DNA of 64,000 nt from Cohnella mopanensis (GTDB lineage Bacteria > Bacillota > Bacilli > Paenibacillales > Paenibacillaceae). Location of the stretch: contig NZ_JAKRWM010000022.1 of assembly GCF_022352055.1 (NCBI RefSeq), positions 62,001 to 126,000 of the forward strand, given 5' to 3'. Position 1 is the first letter of the stretch; each line of letters starts with the position of its first letter. A program made the position numbers and the translations under genes. Below are positions 17,941 through 26,940 of the stretch, one piece after another. The notes under the pieces were generated by a model. That model saw nothing but the letters and a program-made list of their open reading frames with translations. It did no database searches and had not been told where the DNA came from.

Positions 17941-18630
17941 CTAGACCGGACGCGAAACCGAATAATGAGAATAAGAATGGCGAGAAGACGATTTCGTGCC
18001 GTTTAGCACACATCCGATGATCGGAGCGCCCAACTGGTCGAGAATCCTCTTCGCTTGTAATGCTTTCTCCCTGCGAGAGATAACCGAATGAACGACAAGC
18101 AAGATGCCATCGCTATTAACGGCAAGGATGGACGTATCGGTCAGGGCGAGTAAAGCGGGAGAATCGATGATGACGACATCGTATTCGACCCTTGCCTTCT
18201 GCAGGAACATCGCGATAAGGTCGGCTTCCAGGGGATTGGAGGACGAGGATAGAAAAGGACCCGAAGTCAGAACGGATAAATTACGGATGCCTACATCCTT
18301 TACGGCCTCTTCGAGGCTGAACGATTGGAATAGAATGTTCGATAAGCCGGTATCGTTCGTCGTGGAGAACGACTGATGCAGAGAGGGGCGATACGCATTG
18401 CCGTCAATAAGCAGCACTTTACGATTCTCATGGGCGTAAGCGATCGAGAGATTAACGGCGGTAGTCGTCTTCCCCTCCAGCGGCTCTGCCGAAGTCACGA
18501 GAATCACCTTGCGATCTTTCCCGTTAGGTGAATGCTCGATCATGTTCCTTAACGATCGATAGGTGTTGGATGCCTGGGAGAAGGGATCCAGATGAGTCAT
18601 TAAGCTTCGTTTAACTGTGGGCGTGGACAT
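17941..18630 (-). CDS. BY-kinase-like ATPase with degenerate motifs (CpsD/CapB family)
   Basis: A 229-residue cytoplasmic partner of the Wzz-like protein encoded just upstream. Walker A (AEPLEGKT, residues 48-55) is intact. The Walker A' that normally reads DxDxR is DGNAY at 76-80, and the Walker B DSPP is DSPA at 156-159. The C-terminal tyrosine cluster is only SYSHYS. The paralogue at 54907-55578 has all motifs intact. This suggests weak or lost tyrosine kinase activity, with a possible structural role in chain-length control. ATG 18630 is chosen because AGGTG lies 9 nt upstream; it gives a 20-bp overlap with the Wzz gene. Confidence 0.82.
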   Translation of the reverse strand: MSTPTVKRSLMTHLDPFSQASNTYRSLRNMIEHSPNGKDRKVILVTSAEPLEGKTTTAVNLSIAYAHENRKVLLIDGNAYRPSLHQSFSTTNDTGLSNILFQSFSLEEAVKDVGIRNLSVLTSGPFLSSSSNPLEADLIAMFLQKARVEYDVVIIDSPALLALTDTSILAVNSDGILLVVHSVISRREKALQAKRILDQLGAPIIGCVLNGTKSSSRHSYSHYSVSRPV

Positions 18631-19360
18631 GCTTCTCTTCACCTACTCGCTTAAAGGTTGTGACGGGCTTAATCGTCTTTAACTGTTTTTTGCTGATCTC
18701 TGCGACGTTGGCCAGTACCGGAATGCCCAGAAGCTTCTCGATATCTTCGTTGTCTTTCATTCTCCGGTCGAAAGACTCCAACAGGAATGCGACTAGGAAG
18801 GCGAGGATGGCAGATACGATTAAGCTGATCAACAGAACATAGACTAGACTGGTCTCTTGCGGTACCGTCTGATTGCGCGGGTTGGCCTCGCTTAGAATCT
18901 CCACGTTCTCGATGCGCATAATCTTCGGAATTTCATTCTTGAATACCATCGCTAACGCGTTAACGATACGCGAGGCTTTCTCATAGGATTTATCTTGTAT
19001 CGTTATGGTCATAATTTGACTGCCCTGAACCGTGGTCACCTTCATCTTGGTCGCTAATGCATTTGCGGTTAGATTAAGCTCGGGATAAAGCTTGACGACC
19101 TGTTCCAATACCGGCGGGGTTTTAATAAGCTCCTTGTACGTGTTAATAAACATAAGATTTATCGCTAAGCTGTTCTGATCGATGAAAGGTTGGCCCTCTA
19201 TCATGTTGGTTTTATTCACGATGAGTTTACTGCTGGCTAAATAGGTCGGTTGAGCAAATTGGGATTGTAAAACCCCCGCTCCCACGCACATCACGAGGAT
19301 GATAGATACGATAAGTGCAGCTCTCCTGCGTATGATTTTGAGATAGTCGATTAAAGTCAT
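18611..19360 (-). CDS. Wzz/CapA-type chain-length regulator
   Basis: A 249-residue inner-membrane protein with membrane segments at about residues 15-33 and 173-195, a large outer loop, and a cytoplasmic tail ending in a His-rich stretch. The proline-containing segment before the second membrane helix is typical of the Wzz/YveK (EpsA/CapA) family. It sets polymer length and activates the BY-kinase partner. It is the first gene of the operon, about 40 bp from the promoter at 19409-19437. GGAGG precedes ATG 19360. A second family member is at 54100-54852. Confidence 0.92.
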   Translation of the reverse strand: MTLIDYLKIIRRRAALIVSIILVMCVGAGVLQSQFAQPTYLASSKLIVNKTNMIEGQPFIDQNSLAINLMFINTYKELIKTPPVLEQVVKLYPELNLTANALATKMKVTTVQGSQIMTITIQDKSYEKASRIVNALAMVFKNEIPKIMRIENVEILSEANPRNQTVPQETSLVYVLLISLIVSAILAFLVAFLLESFDRRMKDNEDIEKLLGIPVLANVAEISKKQLKTIKPVTTFKRVGEEKHVHAHS

Positions 19361-19381
19361 AACTTCCTCCTACTTTCGCAT

Positions 19382-19396
19382 GATACAGAACGTATC
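19382..19396. promoter_or_regulatory. Predicted operator, second site of the 19.4 kb promoter
   Basis: GATACAGAACGTATC: GATAC-N5-GTATC, perfectly symmetric half-sites. It lies just past the expected transcription start of the wzz operon. The same arrangement is seen at 59346-59360. Confidence 0.65.
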
Positions 19397-19408
19397 TTTA
19401 ATACGTTC

Positions 19409-19437
19409 AATTTACGATACATTTTGTAACTTGTCAA
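19409..19437 (-). promoter_or_regulatory. Promoter of the teichuronic-acid-like operon
   Basis: TTGACA (19437-19432) and TAAATT (19414-19409) are exactly 17 bp apart on the minus strand, about 50 bp upstream of wzz. The spacer is filled by the operator at 19416-19430, so a bound protein would block RNA polymerase. Confidence 0.75.
19416..19430. promoter_or_regulatory. Predicted operator inside the promoter spacer
   Basis: GATACATTTTGTAAC. This 15-bp site is identical to the one at 59383-59397 and sits in the same register: one base after -35 and one base before -10. Confidence 0.75.
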
Positions 19438-19459
19438 GCCGTATTCCCCGGAAACTGGA

Positions 19460-19508
19460 GAAGCCTTCAACGCTACCTCTTAGGTGGCATTGAAGGCTTC
19501 TTTCTCTA
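19460..19508 (+). terminator. Long hairpin followed by a T-rich run between divergent genes
   Basis: GAAGCCTTCAA (19460-19470) pairs with TTGAAGGCTTC (19490-19500), and the inner GCTACCT pairs with AGGTGGC, leaving a 3-nt loop. On the plus strand it is followed by TTTCTCT, so it reads as a Rho-independent terminator pointing toward the 19631 gene. No plus-strand gene lies upstream, so it may be an attenuator of that gene or a barrier between the divergent units. No clear promoter was found for the 19631 gene. Confidence 0.5.
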
Positions 19509-19630
19509 TTCGGGCTATGGTCATTATTAGCAATACGACGACAGACAACTAAGCCAATCCAAGCCAAGCCTGCATATACTGGCTTAAAAGCAGAACTCAC
19601 CTTATTCCAATCAGGAAAGGATGTTGATCC

Positions 19631-21211
19631 ATGATCGATGATCCTAGTGTCATTAGCGTCAAAGATTTAGGAGCCAAAGGCGATGGCGTAACGGATGATA
19701 GCCAAGCGTTCATCAAGGCCATTCAGACCGCGGAAAGCAAGGCCAGGAAAAATCTTGCGCCTAGCTCGGATAGCAATCAACTCGGAACCATTACGATCTA
19801 TATCCCGTCAGGATCTTACCTCATTAAGAGTCCGGAAGCCATCATTAGAGGAACGTATAAAATTCGCACCGTAGGCTTGCAGATACAAGGAGCAGGCGCA
19901 GGCAATACGCAAATTTTGTTCCAACCTGTCATCGCGGGCAGCTATCTCATGAGAAATAACGACGCTTGGCTCTATCTCAATATCGATGGCATTACGTTCG
20001 ACTCCAACAATACGAAAAACAACTTTATGGATTCTTACTCTAATGGCGGGGCTCAGAAATATTCGTTGAGTCGTTGTCAATTTACGGGGTCGTGGAATTA
20101 TGGCATCTATTTAGAAGGAAACAACACGAACAGCGAGTTCTCTTATTATTCCTGCACATGGACAGGCAGTCACAAGATCGCGCTTTACGTGTCGGCTGCG
20201 ACGGGATCGGATCAATCCGTCAATTATAATTTTTATGCCTGTAATTTCGAAGTAAGCGACGGGACCTTCGTTCGGTTCGAGAAGGGAGGAAACATTAACA
20301 TCTGGGGAGGAAGCTACATTCATTACGGTACGAATGCCGGAACTTTCTTTCAACTGTTAGGCACAACCCACGGATATGGCACAGAACGGTTCCTCTGCAT
20401 CGGCGCCAGGATCGAACATCGGAACGAGTTAAGCAAGCTTATCGAATGCGAGTGGTCCGGAGGAACGATAAGCTTCATCAATGTGGATATGTCCAGTTCC
20501 ATGCATCTCCGTCCGCCAACGGCAGTAGCCGCCGTATTCAGAAGCGTCAATACTCAGATGCCGATTCTCAAGTTCGACAACTGCCGATTGATCGGATCCC
20601 ATCAATACAACTACACGATTAACTCATGGAGCCAACGCCATAATGTTCAATACGAGAATTGTACTTTCGAGCAGCACGACGACCCTTCGACGTTCATTAC
20701 GATAGCTCCAAGCGATGCCAACGCCAATAAAGGGGGCGCCCCTGTCATCAACTTTAACAACTGTCGTGGCGCAAGCAGTTCGGCCAATACAAGGAATATA
20801 TGGGATTGCAACTACGGGTTCGCCACCAGCACATTGGGACTTACCTCCAAGAAAATCGCCTCGGTAAAGACGCCCGAGGGTAAGTTTCCTTATGTAAGCA
20901 TCCCGACGATCGATTTTTATATGCCCCTTAACGCCATCGTGACTAACGTGACGTTATATTGGCCAGCTGCCGTCGCTACGTCCCAGAACAAAACCTGGAC
21001 TTTCACGTTAAGAACTTCCGAACTGACGCCAACCGTTCTCGCGAAAGTGTCGGGAGACGGTACCAAAGCATTGGCGAATGGCTTCAACGTGTCGGTACCC
21101 CAATTATTCGCATGCAACAACGCTACCAATAGGCATCTCGTGTTCGAGTGCAATACGGCAGTCAATCAATCGATCGATGGGTGTCTATGTCTCGTCGAGT
21201 ATATCGGATAA
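19631..21211 (+). CDS. Beta-helix protein of the pectate lyase superfamily (no signal peptide seen)
   Basis: A 526-residue protein. The VKDLGAKGDGVTDDSQAF motif near the N-terminus marks a pectate-lyase-superfamily (tail-spike-like) right-handed beta-helix, and a beta-rich C-terminal domain ends LVEYIG. No signal peptide, Tat motif or membrane helix is visible, unlike its paralogue on the opposite strand at 21213-22931. The two share long blocks such as NGGAQ, EGxNTNSE, GGNINIWGGS and FLCIGAR. It may bind or cleave the polysaccharide made by the flanking operons, but no catalytic residues are evident. AAAGGATG lies upstream of ATG 19631. How it leaves the cell, if it does, is unclear. Confidence 0.82.
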   Translation: MIDDPSVISVKDLGAKGDGVTDDSQAFIKAIQTAESKARKNLAPSSDSNQLGTITIYIPSGSYLIKSPEAIIRGTYKIRTVGLQIQGAGAGNTQILFQPVIAGSYLMRNNDAWLYLNIDGITFDSNNTKNNFMDSYSNGGAQKYSLSRCQFTGSWNYGIYLEGNNTNSEFSYYSCTWTGSHKIALYVSAATGSDQSVNYNFYACNFEVSDGTFVRFEKGGNINIWGGSYIHYGTNAGTFFQLLGTTHGYGTERFLCIGARIEHRNELSKLIECEWSGGTISFINVDMSSSMHLRPPTAVAAVFRSVNTQMPILKFDNCRLIGSHQYNYTINSWSQRHNVQYENCTFEQHDDPSTFITIAPSDANANKGGAPVINFNNCRGASSSANTRNIWDCNYGFATSTLGLTSKKIASVKTPEGKFPYVSIPTIDFYMPLNAIVTNVTLYWPAAVATSQNKTWTFTLRTSELTPTVLAKVSGDGTKALANGFNVSVPQLFACNNATNRHLVFECNTAVNQSIDGCLCLVEYIG

Positions 21212-21228
21212 GCTATCCGATATACTCG
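21196..21228. repeat. 33-bp perfect inverted repeat joining the ends of two convergent paralogues
   Basis: CGAGTATATCGGATA (21196-21210) is mirrored at 21214-21228 around a 3-bp centre. Both stop codons (TAA at 21209-21211 and TAG at 21215-21213) lie inside it. It arises because both genes end in codons for EYIG. In RNA it would form a strong hairpin on either strand and could act as a bidirectional terminator, although no T tract follows. Confidence 0.8.
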
Positions 21229-22931
21229 ATCAAACAGAACGCGGAATCAATGGCTTGATCGACCCCCGACCCGGAGCATAAGCGGAGATTTCGCTTAGCT
21301 TCCGTGTCGCATTCGAACATGGGATCCGTATTCTCGTAGAATCCGGCATCCGCCGGCGAAGCTTGTACGAAAGCAAGGCGGCTAGGCGATGATTCGGAGG
21401 TCTCAAGCCAATAATCGGCAACGGATAATCCCTTCGCCGCGCCCGGCTTACATATGAACTTAACATTTAGGATAAGAGAACCTAGAGGTAGGGTAAACGG
21501 TTCCTTCTCGCCTTTCATAGGGAACGAACCGAAGCTGCCCTTAATGCTTATGAGCTTCTTCTCTAACATTGCCCTATTCGTTACGCGCATTCCCACATCG
21601 GAATCGAAAAACGCCGTCTCGTTAGAGCCTTGAAGGCTGCGGCAATTGCGAAACTTCACGAGAGGACGGCCGCCATCACGCGAAGTTTCCTTCCCGTCAT
21701 AGGAATAAACGATGAACTCGTCCGCGCGAAGCTCGTGGGACAGCTCGCAATTGTCATAAACGATCTGATGGGGATGTTGCCATGAATTCGATAGATAGAC
21801 GTATTCATGCTTGCCCATTAGCACGCAGCTTTGGAACAAAATACTCGGCATTTTCTGATTAACGGATCGAAAGCGAGCATTCGCGGACGGTTTCAGCCGA
21901 TAAGCTTGGGAGCCCATATCGCAATTGATGAAAGACAGCGTTCCATCGTTCCACTCGCATTCGATGAGCTTACTTTTCTCGTTCCGATGCTCGAATCTTG
22001 CGCCAATGCACAGGAATCTCTGCACGCCTCCGGCATGGCTCCCCCCTAACAGCTTGAAGAAGGTTCCGCCCTCCCGATCGTCGTAATGAATGAAGCTTCC
22101 GCCCCAAATATTAATATTGCCCCCTTTACCGAAGACGAGGAAGTCCCCCTTCTCTACTTCGAATTGGCAGGCAAAGAAGTTATAGTTGAGAAACTGATCC
22201 GATCCCTTGTCTTCGGACACGAACACCCCCTTGTTCACGATGCCGTTGAAGTTGCAATGATACCAGCTCATCTCGCTGTTCGTATTCGATCCTTCCAGCA
22301 CGAATAAGTTGTTCCACTTGCCATTCCATAGGCATCTCTCGAAGGAGTAGTTCTGTGCACCTCCATTAGAGAGGGAGAACATAAAGTTATTGGCGGCGTT
22401 TAACGAGGTGAATTCGATATCGGCAAAGTGGACGAACAGCCAGGCGTCTTGATTATAGAGCAAGTATTGCTCGGATTTGCCATTGTTGAACAAAATCTGC
22501 GTGAGCCCTCTACCCGCCCCTTGGATGACAAGCCCTAACGATCTCGTCCGGTAGGATCGCCTCATCAACGTCTCCGGTCGGTTCAGGAGATAGCTCCCCT
22601 CGGGAATATAGAGCTTTGCCCTTCCTCTTCTATTCGGGTCTCCCAAGAAATTCGCCGCTGGATTCGAGACCGCCGCATTCTCGATAACCTGCAAAGCACG
22701 GACAAAAGCCGCGCTGCTGTCTTTCTTCCCGGTCGGGTCAGCCCCGTAGTCCAACACGTTGACGGATAACGGTTTAGGTTCTCCGGCGGTAACCTTCGCG
22801 ATCGTATCCGGCCCTACCCCAGGGAGCAGATTCGCCCCCATGCTTCCCGTTAACAAGCTTAATCCGGCTGTCGCGACTCCGGCCAGAAATTGCTTTCTCC
22901 CCATTTTGCGGGAGGTGATCTTGTCATCCAC
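21213..22931 (-). CDS. Exported beta-helix protein, paralogue of the 19631-21211 product, with a Tat-like signal
   Basis: A 572-residue protein. The N-terminus has GRKQFLAGVATAGLSLL, an RK-x-F-L signal of the Tat type followed by a hydrophobic stretch, then VLDYGADPTGKKDSSAAF, which begins the beta-helix. The body aligns along its length with the plus-strand neighbour. It is the last gene of the operon that starts at 36.3 kb and overlaps the Wzy gene by 73 bp. The GTG start at 22931 has GGGGG 8 nt upstream; ATG 22904 would fit the signal peptide but lacks a ribosome site. A polysaccharide-modifying or surface-binding role is inferred from context. Confidence 0.82.
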   Translation of the reverse strand: MDDKITSRKMGRKQFLAGVATAGLSLLTGSMGANLLPGVGPDTIAKVTAGEPKPLSVNVLDYGADPTGKKDSSAAFVRALQVIENAAVSNPAANFLGDPNRRGRAKLYIPEGSYLLNRPETLMRRSYRTRSLGLVIQGAGRGLTQILFNNGKSEQYLLYNQDAWLFVHFADIEFTSLNAANNFMFSLSNGGAQNYSFERCLWNGKWNNLFVLEGSNTNSEMSWYHCNFNGIVNKGVFVSEDKGSDQFLNYNFFACQFEVEKGDFLVFGKGGNINIWGGSFIHYDDREGGTFFKLLGGSHAGGVQRFLCIGARFEHRNEKSKLIECEWNDGTLSFINCDMGSQAYRLKPSANARFRSVNQKMPSILFQSCVLMGKHEYVYLSNSWQHPHQIVYDNCELSHELRADEFIVYSYDGKETSRDGGRPLVKFRNCRSLQGSNETAFFDSDVGMRVTNRAMLEKKLISIKGSFGSFPMKGEKEPFTLPLGSLILNVKFICKPGAAKGLSVADYWLETSESSPSRLAFVQASPADAGFYENTDPMFECDTEAKRNLRLCSGSGVDQAIDSAFCLIEYIG

Positions 22932-24295
22932 TCCTTCATCCCCCTGATCTTAGCAGCTTCGGGCCGCTTTCCGTTGTTCCTGGAAATCAAGCTTGGAATA
23001 AGCACGATTACGACATAGGTTCCAAAGCAATAAGCGAACGCGTTCATCATATCCCCTCGATAAATAATGAATAAGTATCCGGCAATCAAGGAATGCGTAT
23101 AGCGGTTTAACCCGACGTTCTTCTCTAGCTTATTGACTAGCCAGGCGACGAAGATCGCCCCGGCCACTACGCCGACCCAACCGAAGTTGATATAAAACTC
23201 GCTAGGAATCGGATTGGATAGATTCGTCATATGGAGCGTGTAATTTCCTGAAATATAGTCCCCTACCGCTTCTCCCGAACTAAGAGGTTTGCCTGCCCAA
23301 ATATTGCGCGGAACGAAGAAGAACAAGACGCCTAACATTTGATAACCGAATGAAATTCCGTAAGTGTCACAGTATTCGAGACTCGCGATCAGATTCGAGA
23401 ACGCATCGAAATGCAGCTCGGTCAGTTGATCGAACATCAGATGGTAAGGTGACGGCATCTCGAAGCCGCTTAACCCGTAGCGGAAATAGTTAAAGAAAGG
23501 AAAAACGAGCAGGAGCCCCGAGAAAATAATCCAAACGAACCGGCTTGGGCGCATCGTCTTGAAATAGAACAGATAAATAATCATGATGATGCAGAAGCCT
23601 AAATAGAACCGACTCGTATTAAAGGGGCTTAGCTGATTAAGCATCATAACGGTAGATGCGGCCAAATAACCGAGAACCTTTAAGCTTTTTGCCGTCTTCC
23701 AGCTGTCCAGCGCGAATATCCAGTTGCTGAACACGATCCCCTGTACAGAGATATTGAGCAGCAGCAAAATCGATTTATTGGAGAGTACCGCTCCGTAATC
23801 GGCAAGACCGAGGAAAAAATTTTGCTTGAACATCGCCAAGGTAGCGAGAACGATAAGCGACGACAGGATAAAATAAATAACTTTGACTTTCCCCCCGATA
23901 AAAGGAAGATTGCTTTTCCCGTCGCTGACGGGTACCGCCGATGCAGGCTGATGCCTCCAGCTTCTAAAAACGAGATATATGAAGTTCCAAGCGAAAATAA
24001 TTAAATTGGCCCTAACTACTTCCCCGGCTTCGATTGGCAAGGAGTTCGGAAATACGGTACTGAAATCGATTTGAATGACCGGGGCCAGGAAAAAAAACAT
24101 GTACACGAACACCCATATTATCGTATCCAGATTCAATCGTGGATAACTCAGCGACCGGTAAAATCCGATCACTATGCAAATCAAGTTCAACAGGAAGCTT
24201 ACGAACAGGTAAGGATGGTTCCACTGTTCGGTATTGAAATAGCACAGGAGCGCATTCGCCATGAATGCGCAAAACAACACATATAGCTTAAGCAT
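22859..24295 (-). CDS. Second Wzy-type polysaccharide polymerase
   Basis: A 478-residue membrane protein with about 11-12 membrane segments and a large loop at roughly residues 280-360 containing FFFVPRNIWAGKP, a feature of oligosaccharide repeat-unit polymerases. The sequence family is loosely conserved, so the call rests on topology and neighbours (a flippase gene immediately upstream). The soluble C-terminal tail is encoded in the 73-bp overlap with the next gene. GGAGGAG precedes ATG 24295. It is not obviously similar to the Wzy at 12489-13781, suggesting a different repeat unit. Confidence 0.78.
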   Translation of the reverse strand: MLKLYVLFCAFMANALLCYFNTEQWNHPYLFVSFLLNLICIVIGFYRSLSYPRLNLDTIIWVFVYMFFFLAPVIQIDFSTVFPNSLPIEAGEVVRANLIIFAWNFIYLVFRSWRHQPASAVPVSDGKSNLPFIGGKVKVIYFILSSLIVLATLAMFKQNFFLGLADYGAVLSNKSILLLLNISVQGIVFSNWIFALDSWKTAKSLKVLGYLAASTVMMLNQLSPFNTSRFYLGFCIIMIIYLFYFKTMRPSRFVWIIFSGLLLVFPFFNYFRYGLSGFEMPSPYHLMFDQLTELHFDAFSNLIASLEYCDTYGISFGYQMLGVLFFFVPRNIWAGKPLSSGEAVGDYISGNYTLHMTNLSNPIPSEFYINFGWVGVVAGAIFVAWLVNKLEKNVGLNRYTHSLIAGYLFIIYRGDMMNAFAYCFGTYVVIVLIPSLISRNNGKRPEAAKIRGMKEWMTRSPPAKWGESNFWPESRQPD

Positions 24296-24319
24296 CGTGC
24301 GCTCCTCCTCTAATCCTAT

Positions 24320-25897
24320 CTAGGCAGAATTTTTACTGGCTATCGCGCTTCTTCGTTTGTTGAAATTGAACTTAGCGGACAATTTGACGATTACGAAATT
24401 CATTTCCTCGACTTTCCACAATCGGATAAAACCGAAATAGAGAATCATTCCCAAGCCGAGCGAAAACGGGGTGAGCACGATTTCCCAGCCTTTGGCGTCA
24501 ATCAGCTTCATCCCGCCATAATAGAAGCAATAAGCCATTGCGGCGGCTAATAAGGCGGAAGAAATGATTTTCGAAAGAAACGGAACGGTAAGGCCTAGCG
24601 GCTGGTTCGGATTCAATCGCTTATACCGCACGAGCAAATACGAGAAGGATAGAATGGATGACGACGAGCCCGATACGGCGATGCCGATATAGTGAAGCTT
24701 AGGGACTAACAATAGGCACATGGAGACGAAACAAATCAAATAGAGGGCAGAACAGTGAATAGGAATTCTCATGTTTTCCTTACCGAAGAACAGCTTGTAG
24801 CAAAATTCCCTAACCGGAATAATAACGATCCCGATCGCGAAGATCAGAAACGCGATGGCCGTCATCTCCGTTGCGGTAGAGTCGAAAGCCCCACGTTGAA
24901 ACAAAATTCGGATGATCGGGAAGGAGAAAGCCATGCACAAGATCATGACCGGGATTAGAATAAGCGCAAGGCTTTTCATGCTGGTCGAGATGAGAGAGCT
25001 GTATTCCCGCTCCTTCTTCTCCGCAAGCATCTGCACGATACTCGGAAAGCTTGCGCTAATGAGCGCCGTGCCGAACAGCGTAACGGGCAGCATGATGATC
25101 CGGCTTGAGTAATTCAGCGCCGATGCGCTGCCGACCTCCAAGCTTGAAGAAAAAAACCGGGTGGCGAATTGCAAACTTTGGTCAATGATTACGAGCCCTA
25201 TAACCGGTATGGAGAGCAAGACAAGCTTCTTGATGTACTCGTCCTTAACGCTCAGATACAATCGATATCGAATGCCTTTCTTAATTAAAACCGGAATTTG
25301 AACGAGTACCTGTAAGGCCGTCCCGATCAAGAACCCCCAAGCTACCGAATAGATGCCGATGGAAGCATGAAAGAAATGCATGAACGTAATGACGATTATG
25401 TTATTCAGAACAGTGAGCAGGGCAGGCAACGTAAAATGATTAAGGCTGCTAAGCACGCTGGATTGAGCATAGGAAACCGAGAAGAACAGCATATTCGGCA
25501 GCAAAATCCATAACAGATGCTTAATCTTGTCATGCTGCAAGGCATCGATCGCGAATACCGAGGATAACGAATCGCTGAAGACGTAGCAGACGACGGTAAC
25601 CAGGACGATGATCACGATTAGCCAGTTTAATGTATTGTTATACATAAGGTTGGCTTTCTCTACGCTGATTTCTACTCTCTGCTTAATGAACAAAGGTATA
25701 AAGCTGGCCATGTATACCCCGCTCACGAAACTGAGCAGCATGGAAGGAATCGTGTTCGCGAACAAATAGGCGTCCATATCCACGTTCGCTCCGTAATTGT
25801 GGGCGAGCAACACTTCTCTGCCCAAGCCGAGCAAGCTGCTCAATAAATTGCCAACGAATAAAATGACCGCTCCCGAAACGATTGCTTTAGCATTCAT
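24320..25897 (-). CDS. MurJ/MviN-family lipid-linked oligosaccharide flippase
   Basis: A 525-residue protein with about 14 membrane segments. Features of MurJ relatives are seen: GLGREVLLAHNYGAN near the N-terminus, FFSSSLEVGSASALNYSSRI in the middle, then FQRGAFDSTAT. MurJ flips lipid II. This copy lies in a polysaccharide operon next to a Wzy, so it more likely moves the nonulosonate-containing repeat unit, as other cluster-linked MurJ homologues are thought to do. ATG 25897 has AGGGG 6 nt upstream; the longer reading has none. Confidence 0.85.
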   Translation of the reverse strand: MNAKAIVSGAVILFVGNLLSSLLGLGREVLLAHNYGANVDMDAYLFANTIPSMLLSFVSGVYMASFIPLFIKQRVEISVEKANLMYNNTLNWLIVIIVLVTVVCYVFSDSLSSVFAIDALQHDKIKHLLWILLPNMLFFSVSYAQSSVLSSLNHFTLPALLTVLNNIIVITFMHFFHASIGIYSVAWGFLIGTALQVLVQIPVLIKKGIRYRLYLSVKDEYIKKLVLLSIPVIGLVIIDQSLQFATRFFSSSLEVGSASALNYSSRIIMLPVTLFGTALISASFPSIVQMLAEKKEREYSSLISTSMKSLALILIPVMILCMAFSFPIIRILFQRGAFDSTATEMTAIAFLIFAIGIVIIPVREFCYKLFFGKENMRIPIHCSALYLICFVSMCLLLVPKLHYIGIAVSGSSSSILSFSYLLVRYKRLNPNQPLGLTVPFLSKIISSALLAAAMAYCFYYGGMKLIDAKGWEIVLTPFSLGLGMILYFGFIRLWKVEEMNFVIVKLSAKFNFNKRRSAIASKNSA

Positions 25898-25931
25898 AAT
25901 GTACCCCTGTCGGATCAAGAATGATGTTCAT

Positions 25932-26924
25932 TTATCCGATCGCTTGTTTCATATAGTAAACGAACTTAAAAAATTTACCGTAAAACTTCGAGATTTGAAA
26001 ATACGGCTTCTGCTTCGCGCCGAAGGATCGAAAAAAGCTTTCAACCGACTCATGCATCCCGCCATAAAGATCGAACTGAACGGATTGCTTCGACATCAAT
26101 TGAATGGCATGCCAGATCAGCATGGCGTGCGGACCGCTATTCCTGAAAGTGAAATCCTCTCCGCCAAGCAAATTATAAGCACTGACGGAATCCCACACGA
26201 GGTAAATACCGCTATGGATTTTCCCTGCTTCATCGACGGCGAACAGGATTTTCCGCCCATTCTGCTTGCTGAGCTCCTCGTCCAGTCGCTTTAAGGTTTC
26301 GAAGCGGTAGGGGATCGGCAGCGTCTTCGGATTGAAATTGCGGCTATGCATTTCATAGAACTGTTCCACGTCGTCGCTCTCGATAACCTTTAGCTTCTGC
26401 TCGGCTCTCTCGATACCGTCCCGAATATTTTCCTTGAAATTCGCGTAAACGTTATCCAACTGCGTTAAATCTTCGATCACGTACGTATATCGCGTCGTCT
26501 GCCGAAATCCTTTCCAATAGAATGTGCTCCAGTTCGTGATGTTACGGTTGAAATGCTGGTAAGAGTAATCCACATCCGGCATCTGCTCTATGATTTCCAG
26601 ATAGAGTTCCCTCTCGTACGCCAATCTCGTCGCATATTTCTGGTTGGGCGGATATTGAATCCAAATTCCTAAAGTTAGAGTCAGCTCGGGCATCTGAATC
26701 AGGTTGAAGCCGTATTTCTTGGTCTTATAGTACGGCAGGCTTGCGACGATCTCGTTGCCCTTCTCCACGATGATGACGTCCCAGTTGTCCGCTCCCCCGC
26801 ATACGATATCCAGCCACCAGTCCCGGTCGAACAAGGGGATGCTTGAATTCGTCTTGCAGAGCTCCCTGTATTTGCTTTTAGAATCTTTCACGATTGCGGG
26901 CTTAGCCCGGGTTGCTTCGCTCAT
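25932..26924 (-). CDS. GNAT/FemAB-like acyltransferase (CelD/BioF2-like domain), copy 2
   Basis: A 330-residue protein with the double-GNAT fold pattern of the FemAB/BcsL-like (Acetyltransf_6) group: WWLDIVCGG near residue 36, ASLPYY, then in the C-terminal half IHSGIYLVWDSVSAYNLLGG and FDLYGGMHESVESFFRSFGA. It is a tandem paralogue of the gene at 26941-27975, and the two are collinear throughout. This fold transfers acyl or aminoacyl groups. In this operon it could acylate an amino sugar, but no substrate can be stated. ATG 26924 has GGAGGTG 6 nt upstream. Confidence 0.78.
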   Translation of the reverse strand: MSEATRAKPAIVKDSKSKYRELCKTNSSIPLFDRDWWLDIVCGGADNWDVIIVEKGNEIVASLPYYKTKKYGFNLIQMPELTLTLGIWIQYPPNQKYATRLAYERELYLEIIEQMPDVDYSYQHFNRNITNWSTFYWKGFRQTTRYTYVIEDLTQLDNVYANFKENIRDGIERAEQKLKVIESDDVEQFYEMHSRNFNPKTLPIPYRFETLKRLDEELSKQNGRKILFAVDEAGKIHSGIYLVWDSVSAYNLLGGEDFTFRNSGPHAMLIWHAIQLMSKQSVQFDLYGGMHESVESFFRSFGAKQKPYFQISKFYGKFFKFVYYMKQAIG

Positions 26925-26940
26925 TCCATCCACCTCCATA

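Noticed and set aside
19382..19437. PhoP-type boxes, since the B. subtilis tua operon is controlled by PhoP
   Set aside because: The repeats here are palindromic 15-bp sites rather than direct repeats at about 11-bp spacing, and the same sites occur at non-tua promoters.
24320..25897. Housekeeping murJ for lipid II
   Set aside because: The protein is MurJ-like, but its place between a Wzy and acyltransferase genes points to a glycan-specific flippase.
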